Below are positions 16,726 through 25,358 of a stretch of 35,480 nt of DNA, in pieces; within the stretch, counting starts at the first letter, position 1, and every line of letters begins with the position of its first letter. The stretch is from assembly GCA_902465605.1 (NCBI GenBank), contig CABQNT010000023.1:1-35480 (forward strand), in the 5' to 3' direction. The notes beneath the pieces were generated by a model, which saw nothing but the letters and a program-made list of their open reading frames with translations, was not told where the DNA came from and did no database searches. A program made the position numbers and the translations under genes. This DNA is from Prevotella sp902465605 (GTDB taxonomy: Bacteria > Bacteroidota > Bacteroidia > Bacteroidales > Bacteroidaceae).

Positions 16726-16811
16726 AGAGAGATCTCTCACAGCGTTCCTTTTCTTAGAGTGTTAGACAAACTTTGATGACGAGTTGATGAGTACGGCGAA
16801 TAATCGTGCCC
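16623..16811 (+). repeat. Direct repeat copy 1: GH97 3' end plus downstream DNA
   Basis: About 189 bp covering the last ~100 bases of the GH97 gene and ~86 bases after its stop codon. It recurs with scattered substitutions at 20632-20821. Similarity continues past the stop codon through ACGGCGAATAATCGTGCCC, so the repeated unit includes non-coding DNA. Confidence 0.9.
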
Positions 16812-16858
16812 CCTCGTAAAAAGTACAAGATATAATTTTTTGTTCTAACGCATTTCAT

Positions 16859-16866
16859 TAACTTTG
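16859..16866 (+). promoter_or_regulatory. Promoter of nrdA
   Basis: TAACTTTG matches the TAnnTTTG -7 box, 42 bases before the nrdA ATG. A TTTG at 16839-16842 lies 16 bases upstream and could be the -33 element, slightly closer than usual. Confidence 0.6.
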
Positions 16867-16908
16867 CAGAAACAACATTACAACTCTTACTCCTTATTAT
16901 AAAAATCA

Positions 16909-19428
16909 ATGGATATTACTAAGCGTAACGGCTCAACCGAGCAATATGACAAAGAGAAGATTGCTACGGCCATTAAGAAGAGCTTTATCAGTACGAAACA
17001 CGAGATAGACGATGCCACCATCTACCAAATGGTACAATCAGTAGAAGATATTGTTTGTACCAACCACATCAAACAAAATGTGGAGAGTATTCAGGATGAG
17101 GTGGAAAAGGCGCTGATGAAAAACGGTTATTACGCCGAAGCAAAGAGTTTTATCCTATTCAGATGGCAGCGAACTGAGATACGCCGTACTTACAGACGCA
17201 TCGCCGAGGATTTGCAAGACGAGCATATCACAGAGGTATTGAAAAACATTGCCGCAGACTTTACAGACAAAGAATATAGTATATTGCTGCTCATTGACAA
17301 GTATGCCAGCTTCAGCAAGGCGGGTATGACCGCCACCGAACGCATGGATGCGCTTATCAAGGCTGCGGTAGAGCTTACCACACAAGAGGCTCCAGAATGG
17401 GAATTCATTGCGGCTCGACTGCTCAATTACCAGCTCAACAAACGCATCGCACGCTTTGAAGACAGTGAGGGACTTATGTCACTGTATGACAAGATGAAGT
17501 TCTTGACAGACAGGAATCTTTATGGCGCATATATCTTGCAACAATACAGCAAAGCCGAAATAGAACAAGCGGCAACATTTATGGATGCCAGTCGCAACCA
17601 CTTGCTCAACTACTCGGGACTGGAACTGCTCATCAAACGTTATGTGATTCGTAATTTTGATAACAATCCCATTGAAAGTGTGCAAGAAATGTTCTTAGGA
17701 ATAGCCTTGCATCTGGCGATGAACGAGCCACAAGACCGCATGATGTGGGTGCAACGCTTTTACAATATGCTGAGCAAACTGCAAGTAACCATGGCAACCC
17801 CCACCCTTTCCAATGCGCGCAAACCGTTTCACCAACTGTCAAGTTGCTTCATTGATACCGTTCCCGACAGTTTGGAAGGCATCTATCGAAGTATAGACAA
17901 CTTTGCGCAAGTGAGCAAGTTTGGCGGTGGCATGGGACTTTACTTTGGTAAGGTGCGCGCCGCAGGCGGCAGGATAAGAGGCTTCAAGGGTGCCGCAGGT
18001 GGCGTTATTCGCTGGATGAAACTGGTAAACGACACTGCCGTTGCCGTCGATCAGTTAGGCGTTAGACAGGGTGCTGTGGCTGTTTATCTGGACGTGTGGC
18101 ATAAGGATTTACCCGAATTTCTACAACTTCGCACCAACAATGGCGATGACAGGATGAAGGCACACGACATCTTTCCCGCCGTTTGTTACCCCGACTTGTT
18201 TTGGAAAATGGCAGAAGAAAACCTCAACCAAGATTGGTATATGTTCTGTCCCAATGAGGTGATGACGGCTAAGGGGTATAACTTGGAAGACTATTATGGT
18301 GAGGAGTGGGAGAAACGCTATTGGGATTGCGTGGCAGACACCACCATCTCTCGACGCATCATGCCCATTAAAGAGATTGTACGCCTTATCCTTCGATCGG
18401 CTGTAGAGACAGGTACTCCCTTCACCTTTAACAGAGACACGGTGAACAGAGCCAACCCCAATCACCACAAAGGCATCATTTACTGCTCTAACCTCTGCAC
18501 GGAGATAGCACAAAACATGTCGCAGATAGAGGAAGTATCTAACGAGATACGCACCGAAGAGGGCGACACCGTAGTGGTAAGAACCGTGAAACCGGGCGAC
18601 TTTGTGGTGTGCAACCTTGCCAGTTTGTCGCTGGGACACCTGAAACTGGAAGACGAAACAGAGATGAGAGAGGTGGTATCAAGTGTAGTAAGAGCCTTGG
18701 ATAACGTGATAGACCTGAACTTTTACCCTCTTCCTTTCGCAAAAATTACCAACCGCACCTATCGAAGCATCGGCTTGGGCGTAAGTGGTTATCATCATGC
18801 GCTGGCCATAAGGGGCATCAAATGGGAAAGCGAAGAGCATCTGTCGTTCGTAGATAAAGTGTTCGAACGCATCAATCGTTTGGCTATTGAAGCCAGTTCG
18901 GACATTGCAAAACAAAAGGGAAGCTACAAATACTTTGAGGGTAGCGACTGGCAAACAGGCGAATACTTCACCAAACGACAATATACATCGCCCGAATGGC
19001 AAGCACTTGCCAAGAAAGTATGTCAGCAGGGCATGCGCAACGCCTACCTCTTAGCCATCGCACCCACCAGCAGTACCAGCATCATAGCAGCCACCACGGC
19101 AGGCGTAGACCCTGTGATGAAACGGTTCTTCTTAGAAGAGAAGAAGGGTGCCATGCTGCCTCGAGTAGCTCCAAGCTTATCGGATAAAACCTATTGGGTA
19201 TACAAAAGCGCATACCTGATAGATCAATCGTGGAGCATGAGAGCCGCGGGAATAAGACAGAAACACATTGACCAAGCACAAAGTGTCAACCTATACATCA
19301 CCAATAATTATACCATGCGGCAACTGTTGGGACTGTACACCTTGGCTTGGCACTGCGGTGTGAAAACCATCTACTATATCCGAAGTAAATCGTTAGAGGT
19401 AGAAGAGTGTGAAAGCTGCGCCTCATAA
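16909..19428 (+). CDS. nrdA: Ribonucleoside-diphosphate reductase class Ia, alpha subunit
   Basis: An 839-residue large subunit that reduces ribonucleoside diphosphates to deoxyribonucleotides in the cytoplasm. Residues 1-90 form an ATP-cone, the allosteric overall-activity site (MDITKRNGSTEQYDKEKIATAI in its N-terminal part). The active site carries C313 (SSCF) and its partner C568 (VVCNLASL). NLCTE at 528-532 provides the radical cysteine C530 and E532. The C-terminal tail ends CESCAS, with the C834/C837 pair that re-reduces the active site via thioredoxin or glutaredoxin. Substrate- and dimer-side motifs such as FGGGMGLYFGKVR and APTSSTS are present. It is followed 97 bases later by nrdB. 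All key residues are intact and length is normal for class Ia with an ATP-cone. Confidence 0.96.
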   Translation: MDITKRNGSTEQYDKEKIATAIKKSFISTKHEIDDATIYQMVQSVEDIVCTNHIKQNVESIQDEVEKALMKNGYYAEAKSFILFRWQRTEIRRTYRRIAEDLQDEHITEVLKNIAADFTDKEYSILLLIDKYASFSKAGMTATERMDALIKAAVELTTQEAPEWEFIAARLLNYQLNKRIARFEDSEGLMSLYDKMKFLTDRNLYGAYILQQYSKAEIEQAATFMDASRNHLLNYSGLELLIKRYVIRNFDNNPIESVQEMFLGIALHLAMNEPQDRMMWVQRFYNMLSKLQVTMATPTLSNARKPFHQLSSCFIDTVPDSLEGIYRSIDNFAQVSKFGGGMGLYFGKVRAAGGRIRGFKGAAGGVIRWMKLVNDTAVAVDQLGVRQGAVAVYLDVWHKDLPEFLQLRTNNGDDRMKAHDIFPAVCYPDLFWKMAEENLNQDWYMFCPNEVMTAKGYNLEDYYGEEWEKRYWDCVADTTISRRIMPIKEIVRLILRSAVETGTPFTFNRDTVNRANPNHHKGIIYCSNLCTEIAQNMSQIEEVSNEIRTEEGDTVVVRTVKPGDFVVCNLASLSLGHLKLEDETEMREVVSSVVRALDNVIDLNFYPLPFAKITNRTYRSIGLGVSGYHHALAIRGIKWESEEHLSFVDKVFERINRLAIEASSDIAKQKGSYKYFEGSDWQTGEYFTKRQYTSPEWQALAKKVCQQGMRNAYLLAIAPTSSTSIIAATTAGVDPVMKRFFLEEKKGAMLPRVAPSLSDKTYWVYKSAYLIDQSWSMRAAGIRQKHIDQAQSVNLYITNNYTMRQLLGLYTLAWHCGVKTIYYIRSKSLEVEECESCAS

Positions 19429-19475
19429 GCCCGAAACAGAATTGATGTAATGACAATTGGTAAGGTAAAAAACAG

Positions 19476-19516
19476 ACTATCAACTCGTAAACTTGTAAAC
19501 TATCAACTCGTAAACT
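19476..19516 (+). repeat. 18-bp direct repeat in the nrdA-nrdB gap
   Basis: ACTATCAACTCGTAAACT occurs at 19476-19493 and 19499-19516, separated by TGTAA. The second copy ends 9 bases before the nrdB start codon, so it lies in the untranslated region that sets nrdB translation. No conventional ribosome-binding site is visible. Confidence 0.85.
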
Positions 19517-19525
19517 AAAAAAAAC

Positions 19526-20569
19526 ATGACACAATTAAAGCGCAATTCGCTATTCAATCCAAACGGAGATACAGACCTACGATTGAGAAGAATGATTGGG
19601 GGAAACACCACCAATCTCAATGATTTCAACAACATGAAATATCAATGGGCAAGCGACTGGTACAGACAGGCCATGAACAACTTTTGGATTCCTGAAGAAA
19701 TCAACCTCACCCAGGACACAAAAGATTATCCACGACTGGACAAAGCCGAGCGCACAGCCTATGACAAGATATTGAGTTTCTTGGTTTTTCTTGACTCCCT
19801 TCAAAGCAACAACCTGCCTTCGTTGTGCGAATACATCACAGCCAACGAGGTAAACCTATGCCTCCACATACAGGCTTTTCAAGAGTGTGTGCACAGTCAG
19901 AGTTACAGTTACATGCTCGACACGATATGCAGTCCCGAGCAACGCAATGACATTCTGTATCAATGGAAAACAGATGAGCATCTGTTAAGGCGCAACACCT
20001 TCATCGGAAATTGCTATAATGAGTTTCATGAAAAGCAAGATTTGTATGCACTGATGAAGACCTGTATTGCCAATTTCATCTTGGAAGGCATCTACTTTTA
20101 CAGTGGTTTTATGTTTTTCTACAATCTCAGTCGCAACGGAAAGATGTCTGGGTCGGCGCAAGAGATACGCTACATCAACCGTGACGAGAACACTCACCTG
20201 TGGTTGTTCAGAAACATTATCAAAGAATTGAAAAAAGAAGAGCCCGAAATGTTTACGCCCGAAAAGGTGAAAGTGTACGAAGAGATGATGCGAGAGGGCG
20301 TTCGTCAGGAGATTGCATGGGGACAATACGTGATTGGAAACGACATTCAAGGGCTCAATGCGCAAATGGTGACAGACTACATTCACTATCTGGGAAACCT
20401 GCGTTGGCACAGCTTGGGCTTTGATTATCTGTATGAGGACAATCAAAAAGAACCCGAAGACATGAAATGGGTAGCGCAATATTCTGACCCGAACATGGTA
20501 AAGACCGACTTCTTTGAGGCGAAAAGTACGGCATACGCTAAGAGTACAGCCATTGAAGACGACCTATAA
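19526..20569 (+). CDS. nrdB: Ribonucleoside-diphosphate reductase class Ia, beta subunit
   Basis: A 347-residue ferritin-fold small subunit that holds the diiron-tyrosyl radical and passes the radical to NrdA. The spacing EcvHsqsY gives iron ligands E120 and H123 and the radical tyrosine Y127, matching the E115/H118/Y122 arrangement of Escherichia coli NrdB. D90 in FLDSLQ is the first Asp ligand. The second half has EGIYFYSGF and RDENTHLWLF, carrying the remaining Glu/His ligands. Presence of the tyrosine marks it as class Ia rather than a Tyr-lacking class Ic protein. It forms an operon with nrdA. The ATG follows an A-rich stretch without a Shine-Dalgarno sequence. Confidence 0.96.
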   Translation: MTQLKRNSLFNPNGDTDLRLRRMIGGNTTNLNDFNNMKYQWASDWYRQAMNNFWIPEEINLTQDTKDYPRLDKAERTAYDKILSFLVFLDSLQSNNLPSLCEYITANEVNLCLHIQAFQECVHSQSYSYMLDTICSPEQRNDILYQWKTDEHLLRRNTFIGNCYNEFHEKQDLYALMKTCIANFILEGIYFYSGFMFFYNLSRNGKMSGSAQEIRYINRDENTHLWLFRNIIKELKKEEPEMFTPEKVKVYEEMMREGVRQEIAWGQYVIGNDIQGLNAQMVTDYIHYLGNLRWHSLGFDYLYEDNQKEPEDMKWVAQYSDPNMVKTDFFEAKSTAYAKSTAIEDDL

Positions 20570-20581
20570 GTGCGAATAAAC

Positions 20582-20632
20582 ATGCTCAGTATTGCCGTTA
20601 TTGGTGGTGGACGTTGCAATATCACAAACTCG
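20582..20632 (+). pseudogene. Scrap of a HI0933-type FAD oxidoreductase gene
   Basis: Directly after nrdB the DNA reads MLSIAVIGGGRCNITNSF. HI0933/BaiN-type flavoproteins begin with an IAVIGGG dinucleotide-binding motif and carry a second motif, GGGRCNxTNS, some dozens of residues later. Here the two are fused at the shared GGG, as if the sequence between two GGTGG runs had been deleted. The scrap then joins the second GH97-tail copy. This is inference from motif recall and is not functional. Confidence 0.5.
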
Positions 20633-20821
20633 TTCGCACAAGATTATGTGAAGAAAAACCATCAGCATCCCATCCAACAAACAGCTCACCGTGCACCTGG
20701 CTCCAGGTGGTGGCTTCACTATGAAAATAAATTAAAGTGTAATTTCGCAAAACGTTCCTTTTCCTTGAGTGTTGGGCTTACTGTGATGATGGGTTGTTGA
20801 GCACGGCGAATAATCGTGCCC
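20632..20821 (+). repeat. Direct repeat copy 2: GH97 3'-end relic after nrdB
   Basis: About 190 bp similar to 16623-16811. One extra A in the GAAGAAAAACC run shifts the frame, so it no longer encodes the GH97 C-terminus. Non-coding similarity downstream persists to CGGCGAATAATCGTGCCC. It is probably the remains of a second GH97 paralogue or of a segmental duplication around nrdAB. Confidence 0.88.
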
Positions 20822-20889
20822 AGATGCAAGAAAACAGTACACGTCCTTACATTGTTGGAAAACGATACAAGGAGACGCTGGGTAAAAGG

Positions 20890-20936
20890 CCAAAAACATA
20901 TCGTCCAGAGCATCGCTCTAGACGATATGTTTTTGG
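20890..20936. terminator. Strong bidirectional hairpin terminator
   Basis: Arms 20890-20911 and 20915-20936 pair over 22 positions with a single C/A mismatch and a 3-base loop (ATC). The arms contain an A5 and a T5 run, so both strands present a terminator-like structure. It lies between plus-strand nrdB and the minus-strand GH43 remnant, which converge here. Confidence 0.88.
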
Positions 20937-21010
20937 GTTTTCAATACCATTTAGTACATACAATACTATTTGACTTTTACAGCTGAACAGCTGTCTTATT
21001 ACTGCAACCT

Positions 21011-21721
21011 TTATTCCTGTTCAATTTCAGCGCCAAGTCGCAGCGTGTTGCCAAGGTCGTCTACCTTGAAGATGTGTACCCGTTCTTCACTTTTGTTAGG
21101 TTGATGCAGCGTAAGGCAGAGCTGTCCACTGAAGGTACGGAAGAGCATGCCATGCCCGCCATCGTTGCGGTAGATGGGTTCGGGCTGTTGCTTCCACGGC
21201 CCAGCTATCTTGCCTGTAACCGATTCGGCGATGCCCATTGTGTATTCGCCCTTGTGATAACTCGACCATATCATGAGCAGCTTGCCAGTGCGTGTGCGAT
21301 AGAGATAACAGCCGTCGGTGATGATAGAGATTGGCAGTCCTTTTTCTTCCATGCTCGTACTGGTTGCCCATGGCGCAGCCGAGCCGCGGAAAAGCATCTG
21401 TGGTGCACCCACAGCTTTTGAGAGGTCGGGCGAAAGACGTATTACGTTCACGGCTCCGTCACCCAGTTGCACCCACTCATGGCAGTACACCATGTAGGGA
21501 ACGCCATCTTCCACCCACAATGTCCCATCAAGCGCCATCTCGTCGAGTGGCGTCTGTTGATGTGTTGACAGTGGCAGAAACGGACCGTCTGGCTTGTCGG
21601 CGCGCAGTATCTGAGTGCCACGCCAGGTGTAGTCGGGCCAGCCCTCTACTTTTTTCTTCCAAACGATGTCGCTGTTCACGGTGACGAAGGCATAATTAAC
21701 ATATATTAGTCCTTTTATCAA
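21011..21721 (-). pseudogene. GH43 glycoside hydrolase, N-terminally truncated
   Basis: The reading frame encodes the later blades of a GH43 five-bladed propeller of the arabinosidase/xylosidase kind. RGTQILRADKPDGPF, the Asp-bearing ALDGTLWVEDGVPYMVYCHEW, ITDGCYLYRTRTGKLLMIWSS and NDGGHGMLFRTFSGQLCLTLHQPN appear in the right order. The first blades, with the general-base Asp, and a signal peptide are missing. The first ~12 residues (MIKGLIYVNYAF) look like fortuitous start sequence, and no matching N-terminal part was found upstream to 21845. At 236 residues it is well short of the usual 300 or more. It is therefore a gene remnant, probably inactive. It converges on the terminator at 20890-20936. 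Confidence 0.72.
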
Positions 21722-22145
21722 AACACAGAAAGAAAATTCAGCATCTATTATCCTTCTTTACAGCGTGCCACCAATGGTATATATACTGCCTTTTGGAGGC
21801 TTTTCGTTGCAAAAATATCATCTTTCAATGAATGAGCCATGTGTTATTTGATGTGTTTGCGCATTTTCAATATTAAAATACGCAAATACGTATCTATGTT
21901 CAATAAAAAAGTATTAAATTTGTAATATTGAACCAAAGATCTTAAAATCTAATAAGAAGTTTTCAATAATAAAAGAGAAATACAAGCAACTCATTTATTA
22001 CAAATAGATTACAAAACTATGAAAAGAACAAGAACCGTATCTATTTTTACCCACTTATGCTAAAAATATAAGCTACGCTAATTACCTTTGCATGGCAAAA
22101 AGAGAAATCTAAAACAATTATACTATCACTATTAATTTCAACTGC
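21722..22145. other. Promoter region of the second SusC/SusD locus
   Basis: A 424-bp AT-rich gap without a supported gene, between the GH43 remnant and susC. Two TAnnTTTG boxes are on the plus strand: TACCTTTG at 22083-22090, 55 bases before the susC ATG, and TAAATTTG at 21915-21922. The nearer is the better candidate for the locus promoter. No adjacent sigma/anti-sigma pair or hybrid regulator is present, so the controlling protein must be encoded elsewhere. Confidence 0.55.
22083..22090 (+). promoter_or_regulatory. -7 promoter box of the second SusC/SusD locus
   Basis: TACCTTTG, an exact TAnnTTTG match 55 bases upstream of the SusC start codon. Confidence 0.6.
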
Positions 22146-25100
22146 ATGAAGAAGTTTATTTTTTCAGTAGGCAACAAAAACAAGCTGTTCAAAGTCACCG
22201 CTTTAACGGCATTGACACTCTGTTTGCCTGCTATGGCATCTGCATATAATGCAAATGCAAACAAGGTAGAGATGAGCCAGCAGAAAGCTGACCACATTAC
22301 AGGTACCGTAACCGATACTAATGGAGAACCAGTTATTGGTGCTACCATTAAAATTGTAGGTAGTGGCGACGGTACTGTCACAGACGTAAATGGTAAATTT
22401 ACACTCAGCGTTGCAAGAAATGCAGAACTGCAAATCTCATCTATCGGGTATGTTACAAAAAAGATAACAGTAGTTAGCAATAACTTAAATATTGTTTTGG
22501 CAGAAGATCGTGCCTCCCTCGATGAGGTGGTTGTATTAGGTTACGGTGCTGGTCAACGCAAACAAGACCTTTCTGCCTCTGTAGGTGTGATTAATAATGC
22601 GGATAAACTATCCGTTCGTCCAGTCAGCTCTACGGAGGGTATGCTGCAAGGTCAGTTGGCAGGTGTTACTATTACAGCCAATGGAGGTGACCCTACTTCT
22701 GCACCAAACATTGTTATTCGCGGACAAGGCTCCATGAATGGCGACAATGTGCTGTGGGTAGTAGACGGCATCCCTGGCGCTCCTATTCCTTCTATGAATG
22801 ACATAGAGTCAATTGTTGTACTGAAAGATGCTGCATCGGCAGCCATCTATGGTGCACAATCGGGAGCTGGAGGCTGTGTGTTGGTAACAACCAAGAAAGC
22901 CAAAGAAGGAAAAGTGAGCTTGAGCTATGATGGCTTATATGGTTTCAGACAAGCTACTAACCTGCCTAAAGCACTCACTGCAGAAGAGCAAATCAAGCTG
23001 GCTAATATCTCGTATAAGGCAGCAGGACTGGATACTCCTATTGGCTGGGATACAAAAGTGAATCCTTATATCGCCACCAATCGTACAGACTGGATGGACG
23101 AGGTATTTAGAAATGCTTTCTACCAAAGACACAACGTGGTTATCAACACAGGTACTTCCTCGGCAAGAAATCGGTTGAGTTATGCCTATGACGGCGATGA
23201 CGGTGTATTGATTGGCACATTCAACAAGAGGCACACCATACATTATAACGGTCAGTTCGACATTAACAAGTGGATAACCATTACCGAGGACTTCACTTGG
23301 CGCAACTTGCAAATGCGCGGAGCCAATACTGCAAACCCTGAAGGTGGTGTCATTATGAACGCATTACACATGCCTTCGAGTGCCAGTGTTTACAATCCAG
23401 ACGGAACTTATGGTGGCGTTTCAGAGCCTGGTAACGGTTACACCGACATCCATGGTGATGCCATCAACCCAGTGCGCATACTATGTGCCAGCAATGCATA
23501 TAACAAAACGAGTGATATGTGGTCAACCACCTCACTACAACTCCATGACATTGTTCCAGGATTGAAGTTTACCAGCAGATTTTCTTTCAACATTGAAAAC
23601 AACTTCTATAAGGAGTTCAACCCTATGCGTCCTGAATCTGGAAAGCCACAACTCTTTAACGAGATGAACGAATCGGCTTACAGATATAAAAAATGGATGA
23701 CAGAAAATACACTGACTTACGATAATTCCTTTGGAAAACACAACCTGGGGCTTTTGTTATCTACAACAGCCAACAAGTTAGTACAACGAGGTGTTAGTGT
23801 GAATGCACGTGGTTTCTCGGACGAAACTCCTGCTCTTCAATATTTGGCATACGCTGGAACAACTACACCAGACGACTATCTCATTGGTCCTGATGCAAAC
23901 GTAGCTTGCATTGCACGTGCTTCTTATTCGTACGATGATCGTTATTTCCTAACGGCATCATGGCGTAGAGATTACGCAGGTCGTCTGCCTAAGGATAATA
24001 ACTATGGCGACTTCCCCGCTTTTACAGGTGCATGGAAAATCTCAAATGAAAGCTGGTTCCCTAAAAATAAAAATCTAAACTTACTGAAACTTCGTGCTTC
24101 TTGGGGACGTGTTGGTAATCTTGGCTCCATTGGCTATGGCTACAAAGCTGCCCAACTGTCATCATCTGTATGGTCAGAAGGTGCACAGTACGGCGTTACA
24201 AGTAACACCTTATGGGGAACCCTCATATACAATGGTACAGCATTGAATCCATCGTTGACTTGGGAAACATCCGAGCAGTGGGATTTAGGTTTGGATGCAA
24301 CCATGTTCAACAACAGACTGTCTTTAGGATTTGACTATTTCAACAAGCGCACCTACAATCTTATACAACAACAATCTGTAGGTTGGCCCTCGACAATTGG
24401 ACTTGATGCCATGCTTGTTAACTTAGGAGAAGTTAAGAACGAAGGTGTGGAAGTGCAAGCCGCATGGAACGATCAAGTGAATAAAGATTTCTCTTATTAT
24501 ATCAATGGCAACTTTGCATGGCTGAAAAACCGTGTTACCGACACTGGTACTTATGATGAGAAAGGTAATCCTGGCATCTGGGTAGGTGACGTTTATGGAC
24601 ATAATGATTTCAAAAACCTCACAAATCTTTTCCAGACAACGCAAGGACAAGCTCTTAACTCGTTCCACCTCATTAAGACAGACGGTATTTTCCAAAGTGA
24701 TGAAGAAGCTGCAGCATACGTTGACAAAGATGGTAAACGCATACAACCCAATGCTAAAGCTGGTGATTTGAAGTTTGTTGATGCCAACAACGATGGGAAG
24801 ATTGACGACAAAGACCGGCAATATTGTGGTAGTTCTATGCCAAAGACTACCTATGCACTCACAGCAGGATTTAATTGGAAAGGACTATCTGTAAGTGCTA
24901 TGTTCCAAGGTGTGTCTGGCGCACAGGCACTCTTTGTAGGAAAGTACCTTACACTGAGTGACACAGAGGGTAACTTCAACCGCTGGAACAAGATACTGGA
25001 TGCGTGGTCTCCTGAAAACAAAGGAAGCGATATTCCACGTATTTCGAAGAACGATCCTAACGGTAACTTCACAACTTCTTCGGACTGGTACTTGGAAGAT

Positions 25101-25331
25101 GCATCCTACTTGCGCTTAAAGAACCTAACCATAGGATACGACTTTACAGACTTTATCCAGAAATGGGGACACCTGAACGATCGTAAAAGCTCGCTCTACG
25201 TATATTTCAGCGCAGAGAATCTTTTCACCATCACCAAGTATTCGGGCATGGACCCAGAGGTGGGTGGCTTTGACACGATGAAATATCCTCTGTCAAGAGT
25301 ACTTTCATTAGGTGTAAAGATTACATATTAA
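22146..25331 (+). CDS. SusC-like TonB-dependent outer-membrane transporter (second locus)
   Basis: A 1061-residue SusC/RagA-type TonB-dependent transporter. An extended signal peptide ends near Ala33 (LPAMASA). Then come the carboxypeptidase-regulatory-like domain (about 50-130; ITGTVTDTNGEPVIGATIKIVG), the plug (LDEVVVLGYGAGQRKQDLSASV, TEGMLQGQLAGVTI, NIVIRGQGSMNG, WVVDGIPG) and the beta-barrel, ending in the aromatic strand LSLGVKITY. It differs clearly from the fructan-locus SusC in plug and barrel sequence, so it should import a different ligand. The susD gene follows after 27 bases. The substrate can only be guessed from the phosphatases, glycosidase and kinase downstream. Confidence 0.94.
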   Translation: MKKFIFSVGNKNKLFKVTALTALTLCLPAMASAYNANANKVEMSQQKADHITGTVTDTNGEPVIGATIKIVGSGDGTVTDVNGKFTLSVARNAELQISSIGYVTKKITVVSNNLNIVLAEDRASLDEVVVLGYGAGQRKQDLSASVGVINNADKLSVRPVSSTEGMLQGQLAGVTITANGGDPTSAPNIVIRGQGSMNGDNVLWVVDGIPGAPIPSMNDIESIVVLKDAASAAIYGAQSGAGGCVLVTTKKAKEGKVSLSYDGLYGFRQATNLPKALTAEEQIKLANISYKAAGLDTPIGWDTKVNPYIATNRTDWMDEVFRNAFYQRHNVVINTGTSSARNRLSYAYDGDDGVLIGTFNKRHTIHYNGQFDINKWITITEDFTWRNLQMRGANTANPEGGVIMNALHMPSSASVYNPDGTYGGVSEPGNGYTDIHGDAINPVRILCASNAYNKTSDMWSTTSLQLHDIVPGLKFTSRFSFNIENNFYKEFNPMRPESGKPQLFNEMNESAYRYKKWMTENTLTYDNSFGKHNLGLLLSTTANKLVQRGVSVNARGFSDETPALQYLAYAGTTTPDDYLIGPDANVACIARASYSYDDRYFLTASWRRDYAGRLPKDNNYGDFPAFTGAWKISNESWFPKNKNLNLLKLRASWGRVGNLGSIGYGYKAAQLSSSVWSEGAQYGVTSNTLWGTLIYNGTALNPSLTWETSEQWDLGLDATMFNNRLSLGFDYFNKRTYNLIQQQSVGWPSTIGLDAMLVNLGEVKNEGVEVQAAWNDQVNKDFSYYINGNFAWLKNRVTDTGTYDEKGNPGIWVGDVYGHNDFKNLTNLFQTTQGQALNSFHLIKTDGIFQSDEEAAAYVDKDGKRIQPNAKAGDLKFVDANNDGKIDDKDRQYCGSSMPKTTYALTAGFNWKGLSVSAMFQGVSGAQALFVGKYLTLSDTEGNFNRWNKILDAWSPENKGSDIPRISKNDPNGNFTTSSDWYLEDASYLRLKNLTIGYDFTDFIQKWGHLNDRKSSLYVYFSAENLFTITKYSGMDPEVGGFDTMKYPLSRVLSLGVKITY

Positions 25332-25358
25332 AACCAAACAGCTAAGAATTTTATCATT

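Noticed and set aside
16727..16738. 12-bp palindrome GAGAGATCTCTC after the GH97 stop
   Set aside because: Too short for a terminator, has no T-run, and is not kept in the second repeat copy.
15616..16740. Long minus-strand open frame (374 codons) opposite the GH97 gene
   Set aside because: It lies antisense to a gene with intact catalytic motifs and its translation has no family features, so it is a codon-bias shadow.
20570..20800. 76-codon frame after nrdB as a gene
   Set aside because: It is a fusion of an oxidoreductase scrap with a frameshifted GH97 tail and its non-coding flank, so it is a relic rather than a gene.
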